A stretch of DNA of 22,113 bases from M55B127 sp035269185. Its GTDB lineage: Bacteria > Bacillota > Halanaerobiia > Halanaerobiales > M55B127. Each line of letters opens with the position of its first letter. Positions within the stretch are counted from its first letter, which is position 1. Positions 9,901-17,604 of the stretch are shown here, in pieces. The translations under genes were made by a program, and so were the position numbers. The DNA is taken from contig CAYSHP010000038.1 of the NCBI GenBank assembly GCA_964430875.1, positions 1-22,113 of the forward strand, written 5' to 3'. The notes beneath the pieces are model-generated. The model did not search any database. It was not told the origin of the DNA and saw only the letters and a list, made by a program, of their open reading frames with translations.

Positions 9901-12900
9901 AAAGTCGGTGAGAAAGATAATAAAGTAAATGTATTAGCTAAAATAGCAGACCGGGTAAAGATTGGTCCTGCTTCTGAACAGGCATACTTTAGTTTTTATC
10001 CAGATAATATATATATTAAAGCAATTGCTAGGCCCCATGTCAAGACTGAATCTAATGGCTATAATGGAGCGGTCAAAGCAAGTGCTGGTCTATCTAGAGC
10101 GGATTCAGATCTATATATGAATATAACATCTAGTATTGATGAAAATAGCAGTATAACTGCCTATGATTTAGATATTGATACCTATAACTTATTAAATAAT
10201 GATAAAAACACCGCTTATAGTTATGCGAGAAATCTTAATGCAAGTGGGCTATTAGGAGTTAATGCTGCTAAAAGTACATCTGATAGTGATATAGATGTAA
10301 AAACAGTTTTAAGTTCTGACCTTAATATTTTTAGAGGTACATATGTTAATACTCAAAATACAAACAGCCAGTATGCAGAAGTATTAGGAGTAAATGCAGC
10401 CGGTGTGGGTGGGTTAGGAGCATATAAGGCTTCGGCAACTTCTGATAGCCGAACTGATACATTAATTAAAGCTGTAGAACTTAAAAGTGGTTATCTTGAT
10501 TTTAAAAGTATTGGTAGTGATACCAACAAATCATATGCTAAATCTGGTACTGGAGCAATAATTAGTGGAGCTGCTGCTAAGGCCACCACAGATACATACA
10601 GTGACCTCAATTTAAAAATTGCGAAGGGTGCACTTATAGATGTCCGCCTGGGCAACTCAAACTTGCAAGCAACTCATAATACTTACTTTAATAGTCAGGC
10701 CAATAGTATAAATGCGTCCCTGGTTGGTAAAAGCGGAGCTTATACTACTAATACTGTTCTTTCTTCAGTAAATTTAGATATTGAAGACGATGTGCAAATA
10801 ATAAATAGAGGAGCGAATATTTTATCAGAAAATAATATTACTCAAAATGGTAAAGATAGTAATGTAAAAGCTGGCTCTGGTGGTGTATTAGATGATTCAG
10901 CTGTAAAAAGTATTAATATCATATTTGCTGACACCGATCTTGATATAGGTAAAAATGTGCGTATTAAATCAAAAGGAAATCCACTATTTTCTCCTGGAAA
11001 TATTAATATGGGAGCTAATAATAAACTTAATCTTTTTGACGAAACAGTCCTAAAAGCAGGGGGAGCAATTTCTAGAGCCCATGTCCAAACCACACATATA
11101 GCTGATTTATCAGCAGAAATTAATCTTGATAAGAATGTTAATATTATTAGCTCTGGTGATTTAAATATTAGAACCTATAGCGACAGTAGTATTACTTCTT
11201 CTGCTTTAGTGAAAACATATGGTGGTATAGGTGATGCCGGGGGAATGGCTTATAATAAAATTGATACTGAGCAAATAATAAAAATAGGTAGGAAAGGTGT
11301 ACCTACTTCAGAGGGAATTATCTTAGAATCGGCCGGTGATATGGAGTTAGCGGCTGGCAAAAGTGCAGATGGGATTTGGGAAAATAATATAGATAGTGAA
11401 ACCAGAACTGAAATATATAATTATACAGGTATACCTGTTGATACTGACCCAAAAGCCTATTCAGTTGTAGACTCTATAAATCGTTTAGAAATGGAAGACA
11501 ATACTACCTTAAACAGTGGTGGAGATATAAACTTAGGTATTTTCAAGGGGGATGTTGATTTAGTGGCCGAAGGTAGAGGACATAACCCTTATCTTGAATT
11601 GTTTGGTACAGTGAAAACAACAGGAGAAACTGTTAAAAACATTTCTAATAACATCTATTTATATGGAGATGCGACAGCCGGCATTTATAATACGCAGCGA
11701 ATGACTATAGATAGTCAAGGAGATGTTACAGAAGCTACTAGTCGCTTTGATTATTTTAAGTCTGTTACTAATCCTAGTGAAGATTTGCAAGATGAAATCG
11801 ATTACCTAAGAACTTTAAAAGAACAAGCAGAAACAGCTGACCGAAAAGCAGATTTAGAAGGTGAGATTACTGTATTAGAGATGTTAAAAGAGGTTGAAAG
11901 GGATAGGAATATTGACTACTTTTATATCCAAGACCTTTATGCCTCAGGTGGAAATATAAATATTGAGGCTGATAATTTCAAAGGTGCAGGTACCATGATA
12001 GCCAAAGGTGGACCGACAATTAAAGTTGATAATTATAGTAATTACTACCTTAAGTTTGAAAGTATCTCTATCCCACCTGAAAATGATGGAGGCAATATAA
12101 ATATAAATGGTGGAATCAGCAGCGGTTTTAGTTTAGATAGTAATCCAGGTGGTGCAACCTGGATTAGGATAAATAACTATTATGATTCTGGTGCATCTAA
12201 TCATGGCCCTGGCATATATTTAACCGGTCCTATTGAAAATTTAAGTGGTGAGGTGAATATATATAATCGATCTGGTAATTTAGCCCAATTTTCTACTTTA
12301 GAAGCAAAAGAGATTGAAATTAAAGTACCAAATGGTTTCTATATTGTAAATAATCCCAGTGGAATCTTTCATACTAGTGCTGCCCCGGAAGCAGTCTGGG
12401 GAAATGCAGGGTTTAACAATCTTTCTATTGATAATATCTTAGGATTAGCAGCTGAGTATCATTATAAAAATGGTGATTATTATGGAGATATCAACCAATT
12501 TTTAAAAGATCCTGAAGGTGAAATGGGTCAGGATAATGTGGATGGCACGACTTTTGTACTTAAGAATATCCCCAATGTATATGATTCGGACCGGGAGACA
12601 TCTTCCCAGGTAAAACTATTTAATGGTTTTTGGATGGATAAAGTTTCTAATTTAGATGTTATCAGAACTGCTGACTATAATGCAGGTGCCCATAGTGATC
12701 AAGCAAAACCAGATTTGCTTGCCTCCCAAATTGGTATAAATGCAAGAGCAATTAATATCAATGGTAAAATTAGGGCAGGTAATCCTAGCGACTGGTCGAT
12801 TAAAATTAATCCAGTCTTAAAAGACTGGTTAACTGAGCAATCTGGTTCTAAAATAATAGACATACCTCAGCAATTCACCCAAGAGGTCGATGGTTCAACT

Positions 12901-15900
12901 GTTACTAAAACAAATTATAGTAAAATAGATAGTGATGATAATATACCGATATTACAGTATGACCAGCAGAAAGATAGATTGATTTTAAATGATATTAATG
13001 CTAGTGGAGGCGGCTTTGTCTATTTACGTGGCAAGATTATCAGTACTAATCGACAAGGAGAAATTGAACTATTAAATGGATTAGGTGATGTAAAAATAGA
13101 TAATAACAGTGATATTCCCTTAGAAATAGGTGGTATTAATACAGGCAGTAGTACTCTTGGTAAATTAAAGATTGAAGATACAGCCAAAAATAAAACAACT
13201 TGGTATATAAATGATTTACAGGGCGGTACGCGAGTGTTTACCGACCACATTAATACTAATGGTGATTATAGAAGTGCTCGTGAAATTACAAATCATATTG
13301 ATGTTAATACTTATCAACCCAAAGAAAACTTACGCTACCAATGGCAGCATCAATTTTATTTATCAAGACACTTTGATGGAGATGCAAAATCAGGAGATGA
13401 AAGCTTATTTTATCGTTTCAATCAGCCTTCAAGTTGGCAAAAGGAAATATATAATAGGAATTATTCTAAAGTGATTGAAGATAGATATATAGATGATTAT
13501 TTCTACAGTCAAGTAACTAGAGGTAATATTCCAAATGATTATTATTCTATTATTGTTAATGATATGCCTACAGATGAAGGTTGGCCTAAAGACGGTACTT
13601 GGTATTTTAAGGTATTTAGGGCTGTTGAGTTAGGTATTACGAGTAGTATTAAAGCTGATAATTCAATTGATATTAGTTTTAAGGGTAATGCAAATGCTAA
13701 TTTAGATATAACTTCTAATTCTGATATATTTTTCACTGATAAAATAAGTAATATTAAAGGTTTAACTGATATTAATGTTTCTGGTTCAGGTAAGTCTATT
13801 AAACAAACCTATAATGCAGTTATTAATTCCAATGATATTAAAATGTTTGCTGATAATATGATTGGTACTAAACGTCAATCCATAAAATTAGTTCCTGACT
13901 ATAATAATAATTTAAGGTTAGAAAGTATAACTAATCACGGTGATATTAATATAGAAGTTCCTCGTAATTCTCTCATAATAAACGAATTATCAGCCGGTAA
14001 TAATACATATGGTTTTGCAGATATTAATCTAACAGTTAAGGGAGATATCACCAATCAGGAGAGTCCTATTGAGGGATCTAATATAAGTTTAATAAGTGAG
14101 CAGGGATCAATAGGTAATATTAGTCATCCCCTATTAATAAATTCTCATTCGCAGGCTTTCAGTAATGGAGAAATTGGGGGCGGCGAAGTAAAACTAGAAG
14201 CTGAAAATGAGATAAATATCATAGAAACGGTTGGTGATCTAAGACTTTTAAAAGCACAATCTCATAATGACAGTGTAATTATAAAGATAAATAATGGTAA
14301 TTTAGTTAATATAGTAGAAGAAAGACGGATTGACCAAGATCGCAGAAATGCATTAGCAAATATATGGAATAAATTAGATATTAAAGGTGAACAGGTACAA
14401 AAAGATACAGTAACACCTTTTGTCAATAGTGTAAATAGAACCTATAATCAATACTGGAGATTAGCTGAAAATGGGCAAATTCAAAATGGTGAATTTGTAC
14501 TTAATGAAAACCTTGATTACTATCGGATCCGAGCCAAAGCATTACTCGGTGAAAAAGAGGTGACTGACCTACAGGTCAAAGAATACGCGGCTGAAGTTTT
14601 TAAGGAATACCAAAACTATTTTACAGATGTATTTTCAACCGACTGGAAAAGCTTGGCTCAGTTTCAACAATATGATAGTAATTATACTTACCAAATTGAT
14701 GCAGCTAAAAGGGAAGCAATAACAAAAGGAGTTAAATGGTTAGAAAGTGAACTACTTTATCAAATCAGCCAAAATGCTTTAAAAGATCCTGAAGAAAGTG
14801 GCCAATTAGTAAAACAAGACCCTAATATTATTAGTAATGGAGAATACTTAGTACTAGAGTCAGTTAATAAAGGCATCGGTAATGTCGGGGAACCAGTCTC
14901 AATCGATTTACCTCAAGCCGGTGAATCAATAAATTTAACTACTACACAGGCAGCTGCTTTAACAAGAGCCAGTATGCCAGGTGATGTCTATTTACTTAAT
15001 AGCAATGGCGAAAAGATATCTCTGGCTGATAGAAAAGAAGCAGCTTCTATAAAAGTTCGTCAGACCAATCCGATTTATGTAAGTACCGACCAGAAGCTTT
15101 CTGTTTTAGCAAAAGATGAGATTTTTGTTAATAGTAGTACTGATCTCAAATTACATGAGATTAAAGCCGGTGGGGACATTAGATTAGTTACCGATGGTAA
15201 TATATTAGATAGAGCAACTGCTCAGGCAATTACCGGTCAAAGGAATTTACTTTTAGATACGGGCGGTAATATAGGTGAAGTTGGTCAACCTCTCAGATAT
15301 AGTATTGAGGGAATGTTAGCTTCGGTCACTTCTGCAGAAAATATCTATTTAAGAAATACAGTGGGTAATATGAGATTAGTAAGAATGGGGGCTGTAAAAG
15401 ATATTAAACTCGAAGTTCCAACAGGTGGTATTTACGGCCAGGAGGCTGGTCTAAGTCTATCTGCTCGCAATTTAAACCTAGCTGTGGCAGGTAGTATAAA
15501 AGGAAAGGGATATGATAATGTTAATGATTATTCACTTTATCTCAAGGTCAAACCGGAGGGAGAACTAACCGGTAATATTGGTGGTGAAGTAACAATAAGT
15601 ACTCCTGGTTATGACTTAAATATTGGCCAGGTCAAAACTGAAGGTGACTTTAATCTTAAGGCTAGTCAGAATACTTTTATTAAACAAATTGATGCTACAG
15701 GTTTTGATATAAATCTAAAAGCATCTGATTCTATAAAAGCTAGAAGCTTGGCAAGTCTAGATAATCTAAAAGCAGTTAATATAGACTTACAGGCTAATAT
15801 AGGTAGCATTGGGGAAGTGGATAATTTCTTATTAACGGATTCAAGTAATCCAACTTTAGGCTCCATAAGTGTGCTGGCTGGTAATGATATCTATTTAAGA

Positions 15901-16959
15901 GAAAGCCAGGGCAGTTTAAATATCGATAAGTTTTCAGCCGGTAGAAATATTGGTTTGATGGTAGAAAGTTCTATTCTAGCTAATAATAATGATCAAAAAC
16001 CTACTTTTGTATCTAAAAAATTAAGCTTAGAATCGGGAAATGGCAGTATTGGTAAAGAGGATAATTATATAACCATTCAGGTAGAGGAGTTAACTAAAGC
16101 TGTAGCTCGAAAAGGAATATATCTAAAAGAAATTGGTGATGATTTAACTGCTGCTTTTATTGAAAGCCGCAATGATTCAGTTTTTTTAACAGTACCTGAT
16201 GGTAATATGTATTTAGGAGAAGTTAGAGCTAAAAATGAGCTTAATCTTACAGGCACTGGAAATTTAACTGCTGATTATTTAAAGGCAAATACGATATTAA
16301 TTGCCTTTAAAAGCCCAAACTCAATTACTAATATAAATAATATGGAAGTAGATGGTGAATTTAAATATTTTGCTGATAATATCAAGATTGATAAGCTTTT
16401 ACATCAGGGGAAAGAACCACTACTATTAAGTTTGGAAGGTGGGTCTAAAATATTAGCAGATGATATTGTACTTAATGGATCTTCAGAGGCTGGTTTTGTA
16501 TTTGAAAAACTATATGCAGATTATGCAGAAATAAATTTGGAATCTGATTATGTTAATTATCGTAAAACTAAAATAGGCAGTCGTTCCATATTTAATACAA
16601 ACAGTAGTTCTGTACTTGTTGATAATATTAACAAGAAATTATATGCATATGATTTACAACTTTATCCCCAAAATGATGTATTTAGTTTACTATTCAGGGA
16701 AGATCAAACAATAAAAACTGATAGTATGGTAGTTAATTATCATCCTGACTTTATTATCAATGAATTTAGTACAGAAAATAGTATTATAAGAATGAATAAA
16801 AAATTAAGGCAAGTGCTTGGTAATCTTAACAATAACTTTATTCAGCCGACTTTGATTAATCATACACTGCTTTTAGATAGATCCTTAATGGTTAAGCTAA
16901 ACTATGAATTAATTAATTTGAATACAAACTCTACAAGTATAGATATTGATAATGAGTAA
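3937..16959 (+). CDS. Giant two-partner-secretion exoprotein (TpsA), LktA/filamentous-haemagglutinin type adhesin
   Basis: Secreted or surface protein of 4340 aa, exported across the outer membrane by the TpsB encoded downstream. A Sec signal peptide covers residues 1-25 (hydrophobic LFILIIFVTVQIF, cleavage at AFA/VDP). The TPS/haemagglutination domain follows (about 26-290), with NSFLKFNV at 61-68 and NPHGIMVG at 116-123, the counterpart of the FHA NPNG motif. From about 290 the protein is Asn/Gly/Ser/Ala-rich right-handed beta-helix. About 500-2550 is an array of degenerate repeats alternating xAYIxDxxI-type strands with Gly/Ala-rich segments. Two charged helical segments (about 2614-2660 and 3460-3620) and an aromatic-rich insert (about 3132-3234) interrupt the helix. 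Five GxIG...DIYL repeats lie near the C terminus. There is no cysteine, RGD or LPXTG. The family resemblance is to Fusobacterium LktA-like exoproteins, which are adhesins or leukotoxins; toxicity cannot be inferred here. Confidence 0.92.
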   Translation: MEKRVSLFILIIFVTVQIFSVTAFAVDPQIVIDGNTATELNKNDNITEVRTKTVNGDNALNSFLKFNVNKDNIVNLHFPAGTENLINLVHQEKSFIDGTLNSIKNKQIGGNVYFLNPHGIMVGADGVVNVGSLTAVTPTSQYMDSFFTNEGHLNSTALKNLSDGQIPITESGLITVKGRINAVNDIKIEAGTVKISASNEAAGIVNTGAEYEKSSNSNQDKLHFRDVVNTSGVKRGSEIRINKGSIKIKAAQDFINEGTVAATGNKVEENKEQEPVENREIDIKAGRDIKLKEGSLISARGGEKNPAGGDIVVFADNKAEFNEGATIDASGINEGKGGFIELSAKKQVQMAGGEFKAAAENGINGRVLIDPEEIEIIANDKIRGNLGADHYFNGADFDLEATKRITVEEDVIVSTRKLDYTSNDHLEGSSAGDSGNIFMKAPIINLKNGAKLYAHADNSYQAGDIQLTAQITKRPDIIKADADTGINIDGATLQGNNITMEAKATADYTWSVTDNHNIVQEAVSALGQSMSNVKVAVVQSDANSVININDGTNLQAAGSINLTAYSDSQAKLISSNLSSNKKASIGFVYGNVVSNAEVNIADNTSIEASNLNLSAFNNANLDTRLYSITKAGEKAQIGVALTNADVNAITDIASGANLNISDNVSVAAVNNSNFITKVSTINIDTGKAGIAAAISNVNTEARASIGSELNTGNITIEAFDNINENTTTANAALGSNVVVRKIMGTAAGSTDFIKSKLGMQPKLNSSSGSTSKPNLAGAVAISDTDHSATAYIKDNTQIEVDNNLAVVSKVKDLRPQNQAVSSIKVNADGDANNPDAKYAMSAAVSYGDYDHNSKAYIGENSQITAKNLGLSSEVLIPYQITWHKWEGLSTITNKLNSNLGLADGFLNGFANATGNPENGALNGAVNYIDFNNNSNAFIKRNTTISMLPGGENNWASQLPSQNLFAELASSPNSVINFNKPLSISANSEFTGVFAAGNLALNLSNAQGEATDKAAGGAYNQINYSSDSKAYITEGVVVETIDTTPDDEESPDPVDISITADSKEKIIAIGPSAGDKASYGLKGVFNLSNIDSHTEASIDDEAQIEVSDLDIKATEEVISWSITGAYNRTESMGFGFSTAINDIKTNTYAFVGDNDQYNEDNSQLTLDKKELKADNVEITARHDGRIEAIAVSLQNTGGNNRSNNLTDSPQGSAVADSTQNAQEGVVDSFSKANSTTVSDTNNASQPSFGLGISGSAAVNLTDLTTKAYIKDTDFNLESGSQDNSLILKAVTDSDITAGAGAGALLRAGKDSSGFKAAIAGSVAVNKLNNSNETYLDDSKIINSDNIILNSLSGGELLSLALGLSLNTSQSNSASIAGSVSISETANKTKAYLKDSIVEGKNSESGDEHLFDLYAYDRTKIGTGGGSLVAGGKGGFGAAVSYTEIANDINTYLNNSSVQGFDNINIYSLSANRIAAGAGMVGGSTNSFGGSLVITNIGNEITAEIKKDSLVIASQVVNLKAEDTKPLTELDNIIDSKDEGHANQSSLDYQGTEINTKQLDKSSILSVAGVVQGGSNNIGISFSWNQINNNYKAVISDSSVQSLNSSETDSNINVSAHSQTAITSYSLGAGIAGQFAGGGSISINEINNSVLAEINDELEAGENRLKEINTDQLTITAQDDSKIKSLAGQVTLAGGSTSIGVAYAHNKIGEANNLNETKASLNNIGLAVQNINLNSQQGGFIKSWSVSGAGAKDVAISGSLVRNDIKNKTTISIIDIKSINSNNNITALAEDNKGIETLSGAVTAAGSVAVGGTAAINNVDGITEAYFTGGTINNETELSGLALTARADKSIISRAYQGSGSLSLAVGAAITKNKVNQDITSSIKEGSNLFIKDRGNLSLKATDNINLISESQGYQFSGAVAAGAVISKSLRAGNTKTMIGDDTTNDVSTNIKMEYGDLKIESRYTGSVKAKTIAGAGGIIATLNASYAQAKVGEKDNKVNVLAKIADRVKIGPASEQAYFSFYPDNIYIKAIARPHVKTESNGYNGAVKASAGLSRADSDLYMNITSSIDENSSITAYDLDIDTYNLLNNDKNTAYSYARNLNASGLLGVNAAKSTSDSDIDVKTVLSSDLNIFRGTYVNTQNTNSQYAEVLGVNAAGVGGLGAYKASATSDSRTDTLIKAVELKSGYLDFKSIGSDTNKSYAKSGTGAIISGAAAKATTDTYSDLNLKIAKGALIDVRLGNSNLQATHNTYFNSQANSINASLVGKSGAYTTNTVLSSVNLDIEDDVQIINRGANILSENNITQNGKDSNVKAGSGGVLDDSAVKSINIIFADTDLDIGKNVRIKSKGNPLFSPGNINMGANNKLNLFDETVLKAGGAISRAHVQTTHIADLSAEINLDKNVNIISSGDLNIRTYSDSSITSSALVKTYGGIGDAGGMAYNKIDTEQIIKIGRKGVPTSEGIILESAGDMELAAGKSADGIWENNIDSETRTEIYNYTGIPVDTDPKAYSVVDSINRLEMEDNTTLNSGGDINLGIFKGDVDLVAEGRGHNPYLELFGTVKTTGETVKNISNNIYLYGDATAGIYNTQRMTIDSQGDVTEATSRFDYFKSVTNPSEDLQDEIDYLRTLKEQAETADRKADLEGEITVLEMLKEVERDRNIDYFYIQDLYASGGNINIEADNFKGAGTMIAKGGPTIKVDNYSNYYLKFESISIPPENDGGNININGGISSGFSLDSNPGGATWIRINNYYDSGASNHGPGIYLTGPIENLSGEVNIYNRSGNLAQFSTLEAKEIEIKVPNGFYIVNNPSGIFHTSAAPEAVWGNAGFNNLSIDNILGLAAEYHYKNGDYYGDINQFLKDPEGEMGQDNVDGTTFVLKNIPNVYDSDRETSSQVKLFNGFWMDKVSNLDVIRTADYNAGAHSDQAKPDLLASQIGINARAININGKIRAGNPSDWSIKINPVLKDWLTEQSGSKIIDIPQQFTQEVDGSTVTKTNYSKIDSDDNIPILQYDQQKDRLILNDINASGGGFVYLRGKIISTNRQGEIELLNGLGDVKIDNNSDIPLEIGGINTGSSTLGKLKIEDTAKNKTTWYINDLQGGTRVFTDHINTNGDYRSAREITNHIDVNTYQPKENLRYQWQHQFYLSRHFDGDAKSGDESLFYRFNQPSSWQKEIYNRNYSKVIEDRYIDDYFYSQVTRGNIPNDYYSIIVNDMPTDEGWPKDGTWYFKVFRAVELGITSSIKADNSIDISFKGNANANLDITSNSDIFFTDKISNIKGLTDINVSGSGKSIKQTYNAVINSNDIKMFADNMIGTKRQSIKLVPDYNNNLRLESITNHGDINIEVPRNSLIINELSAGNNTYGFADINLTVKGDITNQESPIEGSNISLISEQGSIGNISHPLLINSHSQAFSNGEIGGGEVKLEAENEINIIETVGDLRLLKAQSHNDSVIIKINNGNLVNIVEERRIDQDRRNALANIWNKLDIKGEQVQKDTVTPFVNSVNRTYNQYWRLAENGQIQNGEFVLNENLDYYRIRAKALLGEKEVTDLQVKEYAAEVFKEYQNYFTDVFSTDWKSLAQFQQYDSNYTYQIDAAKREAITKGVKWLESELLYQISQNALKDPEESGQLVKQDPNIISNGEYLVLESVNKGIGNVGEPVSIDLPQAGESINLTTTQAAALTRASMPGDVYLLNSNGEKISLADRKEAASIKVRQTNPIYVSTDQKLSVLAKDEIFVNSSTDLKLHEIKAGGDIRLVTDGNILDRATAQAITGQRNLLLDTGGNIGEVGQPLRYSIEGMLASVTSAENIYLRNTVGNMRLVRMGAVKDIKLEVPTGGIYGQEAGLSLSARNLNLAVAGSIKGKGYDNVNDYSLYLKVKPEGELTGNIGGEVTISTPGYDLNIGQVKTEGDFNLKASQNTFIKQIDATGFDINLKASDSIKARSLASLDNLKAVNIDLQANIGSIGEVDNFLLTDSSNPTLGSISVLAGNDIYLRESQGSLNIDKFSAGRNIGLMVESSILANNNDQKPTFVSKKLSLESGNGSIGKEDNYITIQVEELTKAVARKGIYLKEIGDDLTAAFIESRNDSVFLTVPDGNMYLGEVRAKNELNLTGTGNLTADYLKANTILIAFKSPNSITNINNMEVDGEFKYFADNIKIDKLLHQGKEPLLLSLEGGSKILADDIVLNGSSEAGFVFEKLYADYAEINLESDYVNYRKTKIGSRSIFNTNSSSVLVDNINKKLYAYDLQLYPQNDVFSLLFREDQTIKTDSMVVNYHPDFIINEFSTENSIIRMNKKLRQVLGNLNNNFIQPTLINHTLLLDRSLMVKLNYELINLNTNSTSIDIDNE
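14101..16200 (+). repeat. Five degenerate protein repeats in the C-terminal quarter of TpsA
   Basis: A unit of about 80-110 residues starts with GxIG and, in the better copies, continues through an Ala/Ser stretch, DIYL or NIYL, a short polar turn and a strand ending in a gly-turn. GxIG occurs at TpsA residues 3390-3393, 3645-3648, 3777-3780, 3956-3959 and 4036-4039. Copies 3, 4 and 5 are the clearest (GNIGEVGQPL, GSIGEVDNFL, GSIGKEDNYI). They are diverged at the DNA level, so this is an old structural repeat and not a recombination hotspot. Confidence 0.6.
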
Positions 16960-16976
16960 GAAGATTTATAATTAAA

Positions 16977-16999
16977 ATAACTAATTGGTACTCAGTTAT
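16977..16999 (+). other. Small stem-loop between tpsA and the receiver gene
   Basis: ATAACT (16977-16982) can pair with AGTTAT (16994-16999) around 11 bases, just before the RBS of the receiver gene. No T-run follows, so it is not a terminator. It might be a processing or stability element, or chance in AT-rich sequence. Confidence 0.25.
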
Positions 17000-17017
17000 A
17001 GATTGGGGGAAAACAAA

Positions 17018-17425
17018 GTGAAGATTATGGTAGCTGATAATAGTCCTTTATTTGCGGAAGGCTTAAAAAATTTATTGACAGCTGAAAAATTTGAATTTAT
17101 CGGGGTTGCTAAAGATGGACAAGAAACTTTTCAAATGGCTTTAAAGGAACATCCAGAGGTAATTTTAATGGATATTAATATATTAAATATAGAAGGTGTT
17201 TCCATTATTAAAGAGATTAAAAATAATTTGGACAATATTAATATTATTGTCATAGCAAATTTTGATAAAAAGGATAATTTATTTAAAGTTATAAAAGCAG
17301 GTGCCTCTGGTTATATGTTTAAATATCTATTAGGAGAAGAACTATTAGACAGCTTATCGGAGATAAAGAAAAAACAGAGCTTTATTTTTCCTCAATTTGA
17401 AGAATTCATATTTGATAACAAGTAG
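17018..17425 (+). CDS. Stand-alone receiver domain, degenerate paralogue of the downstream NarL-type regulator
   Basis: Predicted product of 135 aa consisting of one response-regulator receiver and nothing else. Hand alignment with the receiver at 20978-21616 gives roughly 45% identity, with the block PLFAEGLKNL and KAGASGY in common. Phospho-acceptor D52 (ILMDI) and K102 remain, but the acidic pair is D7-N8 instead of D-D, and the conserved Thr/Ser position is A80 (VIANF versus ILTSF). The Met-Pro after the acceptor is also lost. There is no LuxR-type HTH: the frame ends in FDNK and then a stop. I choose the GTG at 17018, with GGGGG at 17005-17009 and eight bases of spacing; the paralogue starts the same way. 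A TTG at 16985 is in frame but has no RBS. It lies 58 bases after tpsA and before tpsB. A decoy, phosphate sink or protein-binding modulator is the inferred role; a decaying duplicate is the alternative. Confidence 0.85.
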   Translation: MKIMVADNSPLFAEGLKNLLTAEKFEFIGVAKDGQETFQMALKEHPEVILMDINILNIEGVSIIKEIKNNLDNINIIVIANFDKKDNLFKVIKAGASGYMFKYLLGEELLDSLSEIKKKQSFIFPQFEEFIFDNK

Positions 17426-17472
17426 GGGATTTCAAGCTTAAATACAAGAGTTGTTAATGTATATTTTTTATA

Positions 17473-17500
17473 TTTACAATGCGTAGATTTGTCCTATTAT
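17473..17500 (+). promoter_or_regulatory. Putative sigma-A promoter of tpsB
   Basis: TTTACA (17473-17478) and TATTAT (17495-17500) are spaced by 16 bases, each one mismatch from consensus. The start would fall near 17507, giving a leader of about 100 bases to tpsB. AGATCTTAGG at 17510-17519 sits immediately downstream and resembles the element in the tpsA leader. Confidence 0.5.
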
Positions 17501-17604
17501 ATAACTTTAAGATCTTAGGTTGATCTGTTTGAGAAGTTTTTATAACTTTAAAAAGTTTTAATAAAAATTATATTTAAATAAAAGAAATCATCAGGGGGAT
17601 CAGG

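Noticed and set aside
5400..11300. Repetitive-looking DNA that might suggest tandem DNA repeats or a CRISPR-like array
   Set aside because: The periodicity is at protein level only (degenerate beta-helix repeats). There are no identical DNA repeats with unique spacers.
13211..13474. An 87-codon plus-strand open frame within tpsA in another frame
   Set aside because: It has no RBS and is wholly contained in the uninterrupted tpsA frame, which shows no sign of frameshift there.
3937..16959. TpsA as a contact-dependent inhibition (CdiA) toxin
   Set aside because: No VENN-type boundary, no pretoxin motif and no variable C-terminal nuclease-like domain are visible, and no small immunity gene follows. 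The protein ends in repeat-like and adhesin-like sequence.
16985..17017. In-frame upstream TTG start for the stand-alone receiver
   Set aside because: It has no RBS, and it would add 11 residues absent from receiver families. The GTG at 17018 has a GGGGG at the right distance and aligns with the paralogue.
17544..17557. AACTTT-AA-AAAGTT palindrome in the tpsB leader
   Set aside because: The two-base loop and AT-rich stem are expected by chance in this sequence, and no family site is recognised.
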